Assembly: GCA_024449915.1 (NCBI GenBank) | Contig: JAMZAV010003229.1 | Span: 1-64,000, forward strand | DNA from: Sweltsa coloradensis | Lineage: Eukaryota; Arthropoda; Insecta; Plecoptera; Chloroperlidae | Length of the DNA: 64,000 nt | Direction: 5' to 3' | Shown here: piece by piece, positions 45,576-57,744 of the stretch | Position numbering within the stretch: the stretch's first letter is position 1 | Layout of the letters: each line of letters starts with the position of its first letter | Position numbers and translations under genes: made by a program | The notes under the pieces: model-generated | The model's database searches: none | What the model was told of the DNA's origin: nothing | Seen by the model: the letters and a program-made list of their open reading frames with translations, nothing else

Positions 45576-45927
45576 CCCTTCCTCTTAACCGGACGAATTT
45601 TGTCATGGCACCTCGAGGCAATTTTCTTAGAATATTGTTCTGAGTATACAGTCCAAAATTCAGGCCTCTACCACAAAACCTCTAATTGTTAGCCTTATCC
45701 AACTAGCTATTATAAGACTATGTAATTTGATCTCACACGTGCATTCGTCGTTTACAGCGTAAAATAGCCTAAAAAGGACAAAACGTGCATTAGTTTTTTG
45801 TGTAAATGGAAACTTGTGAAAACAGGGTAAATTAACAAAAATTACTTAAAGTTCCCATTATTAATTTTTAAATACGAATTTTTGGAAGAAGTACAAAACG
45901 AGTGTTCATGAGCACGTCTTTCCTTGG

Positions 45928-46697
45928 TTGGATGAGCGTAGCGAGCGAAGCGAAGATTCCATTTCACTACACTGGAGAAAAAAATCCGGAATGTTTTTTT
46001 TTTTTTTTCTTTTCTTTCTTTCTTTCTGTATTTTTGTGTGTTTGTTAACACGATTCCGGCTAAACCGATACTCCGATTGCAATGAAATTTTATGGAGACC
46101 ATAGAAATCTCTGAACTTAGAACTGCCACGTTTTTTAGCGCAATCGGGAAATTTTTTCACTTAAAAAACGCAATTTTACGATTTTTTTCGATTTTTAAAA
46201 AATTTCTTCGACTTATAACACCTACATGCTTAATTCGATTGTAATAATTTTTTCACAGAACCTTAATAATTTTATGAATTAAGATATTCGTGTGAAATTT
46301 GAGCGTAATCGAAAAATTATTTCTCATGAAAATCAAAATTTTATGTTTTTTTTCTTTTTAAAAACAATTCTTTGACTTATAACACCTACATACTTTGTCA
46401 TATTGTAATGATTTTTCTACAGAACCTTAATTTCATGAATTAATATATTCGTGTTAAATTTGAGCGCAATCGAATAATTATTTCTTACGCAAATTGCAAT
46501 TTTACGATTTTTTTCTTTTAAAAAAATTACGATTAATTAAAACAATTAAGTTAATTTTTTATTTTATTTAATTTAATTATAAAAATTAAGTTAATTTTTT
46601 ATATAATTTAATTTAATTTAAAAAAATCTTCGACTTAGTAATGATTTTTTTACAGAACAACAGAAAATCTGCGTAACACATGGCATCTCAATGCACC
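45928..46697 (-). mobile_element. Helentron-like element, 3' portion (split by BEL element)
   Basis: Minus strand 3' end CGCTCATCCA at 45928, then core, T/A-rich tract and four subrepeats. It stops at TCAATGCACC where the BEL element begins and resumes at 53299. Confidence 0.75.
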
Positions 46698-47270
46698 TGT
46701 TCGAGCCGAGGTGCTCAACTCCGAGAATAATGGACTGTATATATATTTTGATCTGAACTTACCCCGAATCTTGACGTAGGCTGAAGGAGGCAGTGCAGAG
46801 GTAAGTACGATGGGCGAGATGTTAAGCCCACCGCGAGAGAGAACAGGGATAAAGAAACTCGAGTTTGGAAGATGAGTAGGAAGTTAGAGAATGCCTGGAA
46901 GGCAAGTCGAACCAAGGACTGCAGCTCGGAATCCCGTCGTTGTATTCCAAGACGGACGCGGCAGGCGGCTACGCACTTGAATACGTACAGTGAGTGCAAT
47001 GTCCGGAGAACGGACACGTGCGTTGCGAGTTGGCGAGCGAGAGAATTTGAAACGAAAACGAACTTTGCACTTCATCGAGTGAAGGCGAGAGGCGAACTGC
47101 ATTGACAACATACTTGCATAAAGTCGAACGCGAGAAAACCTGGAAATGACGTCTGATAGGCGAAATTCAACAGGTGATAACAATATGTGCACTTATGAAT
47201 ACGAAACAAGAAATACCAATAGCTAAGAGAAAATATACTACCACAATAGCGCCGGGAAATGGCGCGAACA
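46698..47270 (-). repeat. BEL 3' LTR
   Basis: 573 bp, matching 52729-53298. A purine-leaning tract (AGGTGGGCGG on the minus strand) lies just outside at 47271-47285 and may be the polypurine tract. Confidence 0.9.
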
Positions 47271-47370
47271 TAACCGCCCACCTAAATGGATATTTTAGAT
47301 AGGACCAAGAGAAATAACTAAACTACAACTATAAGACCGAGCCAAAACGATAACTAAGAAGGAGGGAGGA

Positions 47371-50300
47371 TCACCACTTGTTCACCGGACGGGTAAACAC
47401 TCCTTTGGGAGTCCGAACGGACGCCACTCTGATGACGTTGTCTTTGCCAGGGCACACTTGTACCACCCGCCCAATAGGCCAAGACAAGGATTTGGTAGCG
47501 GGTTCCAACACGAAGACAAAGTCACCGACCTTGGGTTCGGGCACGCGCGCACCCACTTCCCACACTGCATCTGCTGTGCAGATCCCTCAAGGACCAACGT
47601 GTCCAAAAGCTTTGATGCAGTTGACGGACTTGAACCCACGAGAGAGGTGAGAGGCATTCTCGACGACAGCAACTTCGGGAGGTGCGAGAAGCGAGGTGCC
47701 GATCAACAAATGGGCGGGAGAGAGGTAATCTGGGCCATCCAGGGGTCGAAACGAAGTGGCACAAAGGGGACGACTATTCAACACGGTTTTCGATGCGTGA
47801 AAACAGGGGGGAGTACTCCTCGAAATTTAAAGGGGCGGAGTCCTTAATTAGTCATGCAGGAGTAACTTGGCGGATTTTACCCCGGCTTCCAAAGTCCACC
47901 AAAATTAGGAGCGTAGGGGGGTTGAAATCCCACCTAACATTACGTAGTGGCAAGCTTTTTCCGCGATGGCGGTCTCAGCTGCCGTGAGAGAATCGTAGAT
48001 CTCGGGGAGCGAGCAGCACACCTACGTAGTTACGGCCACAGTGGGAGTAAATGTGAGCTGGGAGCCCCCGCCGGGCGAGAAACCGATCAAGACAGCCAGG
48101 AAAGCTTCAGTGGACAGTCAGAGACCAGCTCAGGTGCACAGCTTTGGGGGCCATGCAGACGAAGAGACATAAGTAGCCTTTGACGATGGAGGCATTACGA
48201 CGAGGACTCGTCTTCCACTGAGAATGGGCCGCGTAGTCTGTGCCCACGTGGAGGAACGCACGCGAAGGCTTAACGCGAGGTTCAGGCAGATTGGCCATAA
48301 TTGGCTGATTGGGGCTTGGCGCGGAAATTTGAAACAGGTAAGCAGCGACGAATGCGTTGCCGTAACAACCAGCAGAGAGTATCCAATACATCTGAATGAG
48401 AGCTTGCACAGGGGCGGGGCAGAGTGCAAGGAGGAGAGATGAAGGCATCACACAGAGCGGGGACAATGCGCTTCTTGGGAAGCAAGGGGGGATGACGAGC
48501 TTCTTCGGGGAGAAGAATAATAAAGCCTCCCGGGCCCCCCTGACAAACCCACGGGAGTCAATGAAGGGCTTGAGGGTGGCGATGCGGGGGTCACGAACGA
48601 GTGTTTGGGCCAGTTGCTTGAGCTCATCAGCGAAGTACTGCTGCTGAGTGATGCGCACGAACAGGCGCATCGCGTCCTAAAGATCGGACGGGAGCAGGGG
48701 AAACCAGAGGGGGGTGCAAGGTTCTTCAAACGAGCAAGCAAGATGCGGGAAAAGCGTACCACGTGCCGAACACGCGCTTGGCTTTAAAGGGCCCGAGGAG
48801 AAACTCTGCAGTTTGACAAGCAGAGGATCAATTTACGGGATCATGAGTTATCAGCACGCTTTGGGAGACGCTTTCAGCTCGGGCAAGTCGTGGCTGGGTT
48901 CAACCAAAGGGACCGAGCGAGACCACGTGGAGGGGGAGAACGCATGAAGGGGGAACCAGAGAACCATATGGGGTGGTTCAACAGGTCCAGGGGGAGCCCC
49001 CCGAGAGGCGCAATCGGCAGGGTTCTCTTCAGAACTAACATGAGCCCAATTCGGGGGAGAAGGGGTCTCGAGTATTTCGACTCCCCGATTGGCGACGAAT
49101 GTCTTCAGCTGGTGCGGGGGGTACTGAGCCAAGCGAGCACGATAGTGAGTCAGTGTATAGCAACACTGTTTCTATTTTGCAAGGGGCCCTTGAGAGGGGG
49201 TAGGGTGTCTTTAAGCACCCTAGACAATAAAATGCTCTACTGAGTTCCAACTTGGCACAGTGAGCAGCTTGACGGGCGCGACCTTGCTCCTGGCTCTCAA
49301 CAATCTGACGTGAGATTGCAAAGCACGTCCTTCAACGTGCAGTAAGAGTAGCAGCATAGGCCTTCTCGGAGCGTCGCAAAACCCTACAAGCCGGTATTGG
49401 CATCGTTCATGACAAGGGGGACGCGGACATGAACATCACCCCAACTTGGGCACGGGCTTTCAGGGCAGTGACCCCAAGTCTGAGAGAGTGATTCCGAGAG
49501 TGATTCATCCCACTCCACGCGCAAGAGCCAGAGATTCTGCATGAACCTTTCATCCAGGAGACGAAAGGGGTGAGAAACCCGAGTGGGTCGAATATGCGCG
49601 CGATGTAGGAGAGTATGGACCGTTTGGTGACGCAACCTACAAAGGGCAGAGTGTGGAGCTGAAGAAATCGGAACGAGGGTCCCCACACAGACCGGAGAAT
49701 TTTCAAAGTTTGTTCGTCGTTGAGAAGACCAGGGAGTTTCTAGATGGTCCTTGGGGAGGGAGTTTAAGAGCGTCAGGAACATTGCTAGCCCACTTGCGTA
49801 GCTCGACGCCTGCACACTGAGTGAGTGACTGCAACTCAGCACGAAGCACGAGGGCTTCGTAAAGGTCACTGGCGCCTGAAACTACGTCATCGATGTAGAT
49901 GTTTGAAGTAAGGGCGCGTAAACGAGAGGAAACTTAGCACCTTCGTCCACGACCGTTTGCTGCAACCTCGTTGGGCCTGGAAGGCGAGGGAGTGAGACCG
50001 TAGGTAAATGTATTGGTTGGGTACTCAACGACAGGAGAGTAGGGCTCGGACGCCAGAATATGTGCTGAAAAGCACGATCGTCCTGGTGCACAAGGATTTA
50101 AAGGGTACATCTTCTCACGTCCGCGCACAGAGCTACAGGATAAGTGCGAAAAGTGGTTAGAACAGTGGGAAGGTCACTTTGAAGCTTAGGACCACTCAGC
50201 AGACGTGGTTGAGAGCGACTATTTTTAAATCGGGAGAGGAGGCGTTGATCCACTCGCAGTTTAGTGGTAGAGCTTGTGACCTTGTGTCACAATGATGCGG

Positions 50301-52271
50301 GATTATGTACTCCGCAGGTCGAGAGGAAGGCTGCTGTGCAGTGAACGAGCGTAATCACTCATGAACTCATGATATGAGTTCATGAAGTGGAGGATCACGC
50401 TTCAGACGGCGCTCTAAACTGACAAAAGTCTTGAGCGCAAACGTCACGATTGAAAGCCTGGCATGACGCAATCAGCTTGAATGGTAGAGCGACCGAGTAG
50501 CGGCCAGAGGGTCGCGAGAGTGAGTTTTAATGAAGTGCTCTTCAACGAGCGAATCCATTGGGTCCAGAGAGGGGGGTCGACTGACTTCTTCTGTTTCCCA
50601 GAAGAGACGGAGAGTATGTTCCAACGGGACTTGTCACAGCGAGAAATGAGTAGGATGACTCGGGTTTGCTGGGTTGAGTAGCGGGGACCGGCCCTAAGAT
50701 TACCCCACCAAAAACCGTTTTGAGTGCGGCGGGTTTGCTGCCTACGATCGGGGTGTCCGTTTTACGAGAATGTCTGAGTAGAGATCGCACCAATAAAGGA
50801 AAAATCAATGGGCCCTGGTACTTGAAGCGATCGTCAGCGAGGTCAAGGTCTGATAGCGCTCTATGACGTCAGTGGACACGGAGGATGTAGGCAAATTGCC
50901 GGGCAATAGTTGAGAGAACGTGTGCATTGACATGCTAGAGGGTTGCCCAGAGAGCCGAGAAGCTAAACTGCATTGCACATACCATGCACTCGAGTATTGT
51001 TGTCCGACACCTGACAGTTGGGCGTGGGCTGGATTGACTTTTCAAGCCCAAACGTTGCACTAACGCTTAGTGATAGCAGAGATTTGTGACCCGGAGTCAA
51101 CAACCCGCGAAAGGGTTGCATGATCCCGTGCGCGTCACTAATGATGCGCGAACGGTGCCTAGTATGAAAAGTTTGATGAGTGGGGCTCGAAGCCTGGCTT
51201 GACATGACAGAGCCTGGGGCGCTGAAAGGGCCTTGCTCGGTGACAGGAGTAATCGTCAGCGAGAGACGGAGCGGATTCAGAATGTAACATAGAATGAAAG
51301 TTTAGAGCTTTTGACACACAGAACATGATTTCGTGGAAGTGCATTGGGATCGCAGATGTGCACCCATACAATTTAAAACAGCGTTTTAATTGGCGCAGCG
51401 TGTCATAACGTTGGTCTATGGTTAAACCAAAGGAAAACATTGCACTGGTACAATGTATGAGAAGCTTACATACGGACAACGGGCACAGTTGAATGAGAGT
51501 GATTACGAGATTAATTAGTGGGTACTCGCTGCACACTGTTGTTCGGGCAGGGGACGACACTAGCAAGGTGTTTTTATTCGCTTTGAAGGGGAGAGAACTT
51601 TTGACGGTAGTAACAGAACTTTTCCCGACAGCACATAACTCCATCGTTCTAGATTTGGTCTTCGAGAAAAACGATTAGCGATTTGTTTAAACGGGAGTTT
51701 GAAATTTGATGTTTGTCTGTTTTCAAAGCCTTGCGAGATGACGCATCGAGATTACTAATGCCAAAAATAACATAAAAAATCACCTAAAACGGGAATATTC
51801 CCGAGCTTTCAGAGATTCGACCCGAGTTGCGATGTGTTTTTAGAAAAGCTTGAAGACCGTCATAGGATGACGTTTTTTAGAGGAACAAAATCTAAATCTT
51901 GTGGACATACAAACTCCCTAGTAATCGCTTGTTTTGATACGAGAGATGAGAGTGTTCAGAGCGGGAGGGTAATTTTCTTCAGTTTTTGAAACTCTGAGAT
52001 GAGGGCCACGGAGTTTCAGACAAAGAAGTTGTTAAATAGTGTAACTTTTGAACATTACTTAATGATTTATTATCATCGATCAGAGATTTGAAAAGAGAAT
52101 AAATTTGGGCCATTTGCAAATGTCTCCTTTGAACTTGGGAAGATCTATGACAGGCAATGCAAGAGATGGTTGAACTGAGGCGGACAGAGGACCCGGTTGA
52201 GTCACAACAGGGCGCTGATTTAATTTATCAACCGTATATACGAAACTTCCCAAGCAAAGAAAGCGTTTCAA
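47371..52271 (-). pseudogene. BEL/Pao gag-pol, heavily frameshifted
   Basis: Minus strand, N to C: gag DUF1759-like segment with LPKFKGDICKWPKF (52271-52080); degenerate zinc-knuckle region CFKLYGC to FHSMLH (about 51420-51300); protease end PIVGSKPAALKTVFG and ILGPV (50754-50685); RT box YIDDVVSGASD (about 49900) followed by GVELRKWASN; the Pao-specific TKRSILSYIARIFDPLGFL (49628-49560); RNase H region LKTFVANRGVEI and EENPADCASRG (49132-48851); integrase with LKPFIDSRGF and VGTDYAA (48670-48107); and the C-terminal DUF5641-like KVGDFVFV, WPIGRVVQVCPG (47565-47371). Many shifts separate these, and no primer-binding site was recognised beside the 5' LTR. Confidence 0.9.
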
Positions 52272-52728
52272 AAATGTCTTGAAATTTGTCTATTTCGATC
52301 GATTTAGCGGGAAGAACTACTTGGGTGTTGAGTTCGGCAATAGACATTTGGATTTCGCGGAAATCAATTCCCCAAATTTAACAAAATTATCAAAACGGAG
52401 CCTAATGACTCAACTTGATCGGGGTTTTTTTTCTCGAACGCATTGTACGTTCGCTGAACGGACGCGAATATAAACTCGCGTCGAGGGAAATAACTTTTTC
52501 TGCTGAGCTTGCAACTCTTCCTGATGAACGGAGATTACAAGTAGCAACCATAAGAGGAAACAACGTAAGAGACAATTACACTGAATAGCACAATCAAAAG
52601 AAACCAGAGCGAAAAATAAACACTCAAAACCGTGTGTGTATTTCGACGACCAACAAGGACTACCTTGATGAGAAAATATTTGCGAAAAATGCGGAAAAAC
52701 ACCGTAGCATCCGGCCCGGAGGGCCCTG

Positions 52729-53298
52729 TGTTCGAGCCGAGGTGCTCAACTCCGAGATAATGGACTGTATATATATTTTGATCTGAACTACCCCGAATCT
52801 TGAAAGTAGGCTGAAGGAGGCAGTGCGAGGTAAGTACGATGGGCGAGATGTTAAGCCCACCGCGAGAGAGAAGGGATAAAAAACTCGAGTTTGGAAGATG
52901 AGTAGGAAGTTAGAGAATGCCTGGAAAGGCAGTCGAAACCAAGGACTGCAGCTCGGAAACCCGTCGTTGTATTCCAAGACGGCGCGGCAGGCGGCTACGC
53001 ACTTGAATACGTACAGTGAGTGCAATGTCCGGAGGAACGGACACGTGCGTTGCGAGTTTTCGAGCGAGAGAATTTGAAACGAAAACGAAATTTGCACTTC
53101 ATCGAGTGAAGGCAAGCGAACTGCATTGCAACATACTTGCAATAAAGTCGAACGCGGAAAACCAGGAAAAGACGTCTGATAGGCAGAAATTCAAACAGGT
53201 GATAACAATATGTGCAACTTATGAATACGAAACAAGAAATACCAATAGCTAAGAGAAAAATATAACTACCACAATAGCGCCGGGAAATGGCGCGAACA
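52729..53298 (-). repeat. BEL 5' LTR
   Basis: 570 bp. It is the upstream LTR in the minus-strand orientation of the element. Confidence 0.9.
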
Positions 53299-53349
53299 GC
53301 ACCATATACGCTCATCCAACAACGCGGTGGGACTTAAGCGTTTTCCTAG
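53299..53349 (-). mobile_element. Helentron-like element, 5' tip (continuation of 45928-46697)
   Basis: Starts after the second GCACC and ends GACTTAAGCGTTTTCCTAG, the inverse of the family 5' end. Confidence 0.8.
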
Positions 53350-54116
53350 TAGTAAAAAATATATATGCGAATATGTAAATTTTGTCTTAAGTTAAGCCAC
53401 AGTGGAAGAACGTTAAACACTGAATTTTCATCGAAATAATAATGCGGTCTAGTAATAATACTAGTTGGGCCTGTAAAAACAGCAAGATTAAGCATAGTGA
53501 AATTTGTATTTCGGGGTTCCTTAGTTGTATTTTTTATTAGTAGAAACGAAATTGTATTTTTTCCCGATCATTTACACTTCTGGGCGTTTTCGCTTGAGGC
53601 AATCGAAAATGATTATACACACAGTTGATCGAAACGAGAGTGAAATTAAAAATAAACACAGAGAAGTGATTTCCCCGATACATATTATTTCGTGTATATT
53701 TCGGGATTTTTAAAGTATACAATTTGAGTGTATTAAGAATATTATAAGGTGTAGAAAAAAATACGAAATAGTGGAGAAGGGCCTAGGCCTAAAGGCAAAT
53801 TCGTGCAAAAAGTGAAACTAACGTAGAAATTGGCACTATTACTATTTCGGGTACGAGAAGTTCAAAATTCGATGGCTCCAAGGTGAGCTTCTCTGACTTT
53901 ATTGTTAATAAAAATTTAAAATTAATTAATTTAAAATCACCCAGACTACCTAATATCAAATTGAGCCTAAAGCTTATTTTATGAGGAATAAATAAATGTC
54001 AAAATATATTTTTAAATATAAATACGATTGTAATATTTTAGATAGGTCTATACTTTAAAACTTGTCGTAGGCTTTCGTAGGTCTACTTTCAATTTCACCT
54101 TTACTTTCAATATAAA
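53350..54116. other. No gene recognised
   Basis: AT-rich unique sequence. Short ORFs here have no recognisable motif. Confidence 0.4.
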
Positions 54117-54187
54117 CATAGCCTATCATCATATATGGTCTTACAGTTGACGCGCCCTTATACCAACTAAACTTGAAAAGCGTTTTA

Positions 54188-54968
54188 TTGGATGAGCGAA
54201 GCGAAGACTTCAATTTCACTGACCCCTCAAAAAATTTAGCTCCAATGTTTTGTTTGTTTTTTGTTTTGTTTTGTTTTTTGATTTTTTTTTCTGTCTGTTT
54301 GTTCGCTCTCTACCGGGCAAACGGCATATGCGATCTTGATAAAAATTGGAGGGGACCTTCGAAATCTCTGAACTTAGACTTGCTACGTTTTTGGGTGCAA
54401 TCGACGAAATATTTCTCATGAATATCGTACTTTTACGATTTTTTTTGATTTTGTGTGCGATATTTTCGTGACATTTGGGCCGATTCTGACCAAACGGGTG
54501 GGGCTACAACGTTCATATTATACATGGACATTAAGGTTATGGTAATGTAGTACCTTTTGAAAGAAAAAGTTGAAAAAGTTAGCCAAAATCCATAGAAATA
54601 GGGCTTTTAATATAAGTTTTTTGATTTTTTGTGCGATATTTTCGTGTCATTTGGGTCAATTCTGACCAAACGGGTGGGGTTACAACGTTCAAATTATACA
54701 TGGACATTAAGGTTATGGTGATGTTGTTCCTTTTTAAAGAAAAAGTTGATAAAGTTTGCCAGAATCCATAGAAATAAAGCTTTTAATATAAGTTTTTTTA
54801 CGGTAAATAATAACTTTTGACAAGTAACAAAAGAAACTTGACAACAATCACCTACAATGCGTAGGCAGCAAAACAAAGCACTTGCAAAAGTAAAGATATC
54901 TCACGCAAACTAAAAACTTTTTAAAAAAGCTCATCCATCAACGCGGCGGGACTTAAGCGTTTTCCTAG
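54188..54968 (-). mobile_element. Helentron-like element nested in the older copy
   Basis: Minus strand: 5' end CTAGGAAAACGCTTAAGTCC, two tandem copies of a roughly 177-bp subrepeat (word ACCAAACGGGTGGGG), a core with GTTTGTTCGC, and 3' end CGCTCATCCA. The flanks rejoin without an obvious duplication. Confidence 0.7.
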
Positions 54969-55021
54969 TTTATATCAATATAGTTATCAAACTTAAATGC
55001 AAATGCTCACGGGTACTAAAC

Positions 55022-55490
55022 ATATGAATAAAAATTAAATAAATAAATAAATTGTATTTAGAGTCTACCCACTCAGTTATATAACTGATTTTCAGTGGGG
55101 GACAGTAAATCAAAGCGACAAAGCCAACCCTGTAGGCCCCGACGCAATCGACGAGTGAGCGATAACCAACCAAAGATCGATATTTGTAATAGGAAATAAT
55201 ATGGCAATCAGTGGTATGGACAGTGCGAACACCCGCGGATCCACGCCAGAATCAACAAGGCCGATTCAGAACAACTCTAAATTTATTATGTGCTTCGTTG
55301 CTAGGACGGCTCCAAAGTCACCGTTTACAAACTCCTAAGACAAGAACTGATGGACTTAAGTCCAAATCAGAAGTTAAAAAACTTCTGACTTTGACGGGAA
55401 TCGAACCCTGTACCTTCTACATTGGAAGCAGATACGCTAACAACAAGACCAACGAGCCACACAAGACCAACGAGCCACTCAAGACCAACT
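55022..55490 (-). mobile_element. tRNA-Gly-like SINE with LINE-type tail
   Basis: On the minus strand the head (55462-55392) has an A-box-like TTGTTAGCGTATCTG, a TCC-type anticodon loop region CTTCCAATG and B box GGGTTCGATTCCC, resembling tRNA-Gly. A body of about 280 bp leads to a tail with AAAATCAGTTATATAACTGA and (ATTT)n. The tail matches the insert at 3448-3581. Confidence 0.7.
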
Positions 55491-56137
55491 CGTCTAACAA
55501 CGACTTTGGCGTTTTTCTAGTCTAGTTTTGGCAAAGGGACGCCTTATACCCGAAATGTGTGGGACTGTGATACTTATAGGTCCAGTCCCTGGTGGGGAAA
55601 AGGGATTTGTTTTTTTGGATTGTATTTTTAAAAATTTTTAAACATGTTTTGAAATGCATATAACGCAGTGTATAGTCTATCATCTGTGCCCAATACTATA
55701 GAAAAAACATAGCCAGTAAGAAAATCGTGTTAAGATTGCAAGGTTTGCTCAATATCCGAGCGGAATGGGGTGTACCTTGATCGTGCAAGATTCGATCCCC
55801 TTTGGGCACTGCATTTTCAGGGCCGGGCAAATAACAAACCAAAAATATTTTTTTCAAAAACAACAATTGTTTTTAAAATAGGTCCTACACATTAGCAGCC
55901 TATTTTTCAATTTGTTACTTCTTGTAGGTTTAAATCGCAACGAACCTAGCTGATTTTGTTAACAGTTCTCAGTAAACTTGTTCCGGATGCTTGTCTAAAA
56001 TTTCAGCTCAATCTGTTCAGCGATTCGGCTGATTTTCGACGTACACACACGCACGCACACAGACTCACAGAATGAGCGCCGGGTTTGAGTTGAATGGAGA
56101 CACTCAGTCGCTTCACTCCCTCGTTTAATTATAGATT

Positions 56138-56395
56138 ACCGACAGTGTTGGCTCGGGCGCTAAGCGCTCGACTCTGATTCGGGAGGTCCCGGGTTCGAAT
56201 CCCGTCGAGACCGGCAATCCTGACTGAAGGTTTTTTCCGAGGTTTTCCTCAGTCGTTAAGGCGAATGCAAGGGATTGAGTCCTCTTAAACAGCCCTCGGA
56301 CATCCCTTCACAATTTCCTATCCGCACATACCTAGTTCACCTGAAGAGGGGCTAATTGCACACTATAACAGGTTTCCCACGATAAAAATTTAAAA
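56138..56395 (+). mobile_element. tRNA-derived SINE, copy 2, with 14-bp TSD
   Basis: TTTAATTATAGATT at 56124-56137 and 56396-56409 flanks a 258-bp SINE whose head contains GGTCCCGGGTTCGAATCCC and whose centre has GGTTTTCCTCAGTCGTTAAG. It inserted across the 3' end of the Helentron-like element. Confidence 0.9.
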
Positions 56396-56669
56396 TTTAA
56401 TTATAGATTGTTGTAGACATATTGATTCATGTTGATGTAATTAAGGATACCTCTACTACATTTTAGTTAAATTATACCTCTTTTGACTAATGTGTGAGAA
56501 TGTATACCTAAAGCTTGTTGCCAGTGGCAGTACTTGTTTTGATATAATTTGTTGATTTTGCTTGATTTTTCTTTGATTATTATAAATTTTTCTTTAAAAT
56601 TAAACTGGAAACGTTGGTTGAAATAAAGTGCACTGATAAACCCGAAATATAATTATGCCATTATTATTA

Positions 56670-57345
56670 TTTAAGGCTGTTGCATCGTTCTCTAAACTTT
56701 ATTTAAAAATCAAAGGAAGATGACTGCAATCTTATCTAGATGAGTGAGGGTCTTAAACATAAAGGAAAAATATATTTTGTAATATTTTGGGCAGGATGTT
56801 ACGTCTCTGTCAGTCATTATATGCAAATTTTTGGACAAAAGTTGGAACTCTGAGCAAGGTGTTATACTTAATTTAGAGCGACGATTTTTTTATATTGTTT
56901 CTAAAAATCATTTATTTTATTTATTTATTTATTTATTTTTCATTGCCTTCCACCTCCTTATATGGAAAAACAATTTTGTGAAATATCGTTCAATGTTCTA
57001 TTTTTTTCGTCCGCAGGTACAAAACTCTTATTAGTACCCTGACAACAAAATCGTATATCGAACGGTATTTCAAAAATTGTTTTTCCTTATAAGGAGGTGG
57101 AAGGCAATGATGTGAAGTAAAAATATTTAAAAAAAATCGTCGCTCAAAATTAACACCTAGCCCAGTGTTCCCACTTTTATCCAAAAATTCGCATATTATG
57201 GCTAACAGGTACGTATCGTCCCGCCCCAAAAAATACAAAATATATGTTTTTGTTATCTTCAAGACCCTCACTCATTTAGATAAGATTGCCGTCATCTTCC
57301 TTAAATTTTAAAATATAGTTTAGAGGACGATACAATAGCCCTAAA
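56670..57345. mobile_element. Fold-back element with about 310-bp arms
   Basis: Left arm about 56670-57000 and right arm about 57045-57345 share inverted blocks such as GATAAGATTGC, GAGCGACGATTTTTTT and CCTTCCACCTCCTTATA. The termini resemble AAGGCTGTTGCATCGT. An (ATTT)n tract at 56910-56938 is present only in the left arm. Confidence 0.85.
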
Positions 57346-57744
57346 AGAAAATATCACACTGAATTACATAAAAAGAGAATTTTATTCCCTGCGTTACCGA
57401 AAACTAGGTTTCCATTTTAAGGGATGCGTATTTAACAAAAATCAATTAAATTTAATTAAATCCTATGCTATGAAAATAAAAACAAATAGTTTTCCGAAAA
57501 CGTTTGGAATTTAATTTTTTTTTTTAAATTTATTTAAAATATTATTCTTGTCATAGTCATATTTTATTTATGAATATGAGGCTTCACAAAATTAGATAGA
57601 ATGAAATAGAAAGGCACCTATCGTAGCACTTTTCAATATTATTATCTCGATTCTAGAAAATTAATAAAAAAAGTGTTTTGAATCCGTCAAAAAGGCCATA
57701 TACACCAAAATGTGCTAGCATTTTCTGCCTGATTCGCGATAAAT
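57346..57744. other. No gene recognised
   Basis: AT-rich. Possibly degraded LINE-E upstream sequence, but no motif can be read. Confidence 0.35.

Larger units (their letters stand above)
40101..45690. mobile_element. 5.6-kb fold-back element with about 1-kb arms
   Basis: Left arm 40101-41130 and right arm about 44330-45690 are inverse copies, beginning AACAATTAG. Outer parts share GACAAAATTCGTCCGGTTAA. Inner parts consist of tandem repeats of about 138 bp (word AACGAAAGTGTATCGTGTG; three on the left, about two and a half on the right). Between them lie 41150-44300 with LINE-D. The right arm is further split by a small fold-back (45226-45575). No target duplication is evident. Confidence 0.7.
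46698..53298 (-). mobile_element. BEL/Pao LTR retrotransposon, full length, TSD GCACC
   Basis: 6,601 bp bounded by LTRs that begin TGTTCG and end CGAACA on the plus strand. GCACC precedes 46698 and follows 53298. Joining the flanks restores the Helentron-like sequence (TCAATGCACC then ATATACGCTCATCC), which proves the insertion. The LTRs differ by several small indels, and internal genes are broken, so it is not young. Confidence 0.92.
54117..56127 (+). mobile_element. Old Helentron-like element (CTCGTTTA family) with two insertions
   Basis: The hairpin interior (CTTACAGTTGACGCGCCC at 54142) is interrupted by the 54188-54968 element, resumes (GTTATCAAACTTAAATGCAA), and is interrupted again by the SINE at 55022-55490. 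It then continues with CAACGACTTTGGCGTTTTTC, a tRNA-like block (about 55525-55600), body, core, a CACACGCACGCACAC microsatellite (56043-56060) and the 3' end TCCCTCGTTTA. Confidence 0.65.

Noticed and set aside
47378..49243. Plus-strand ORFs of 80-130 codons
   Set aside because: They lie antisense to the BEL/Pao pol gene, whose RT, RNase H and integrase motifs are on the minus strand.
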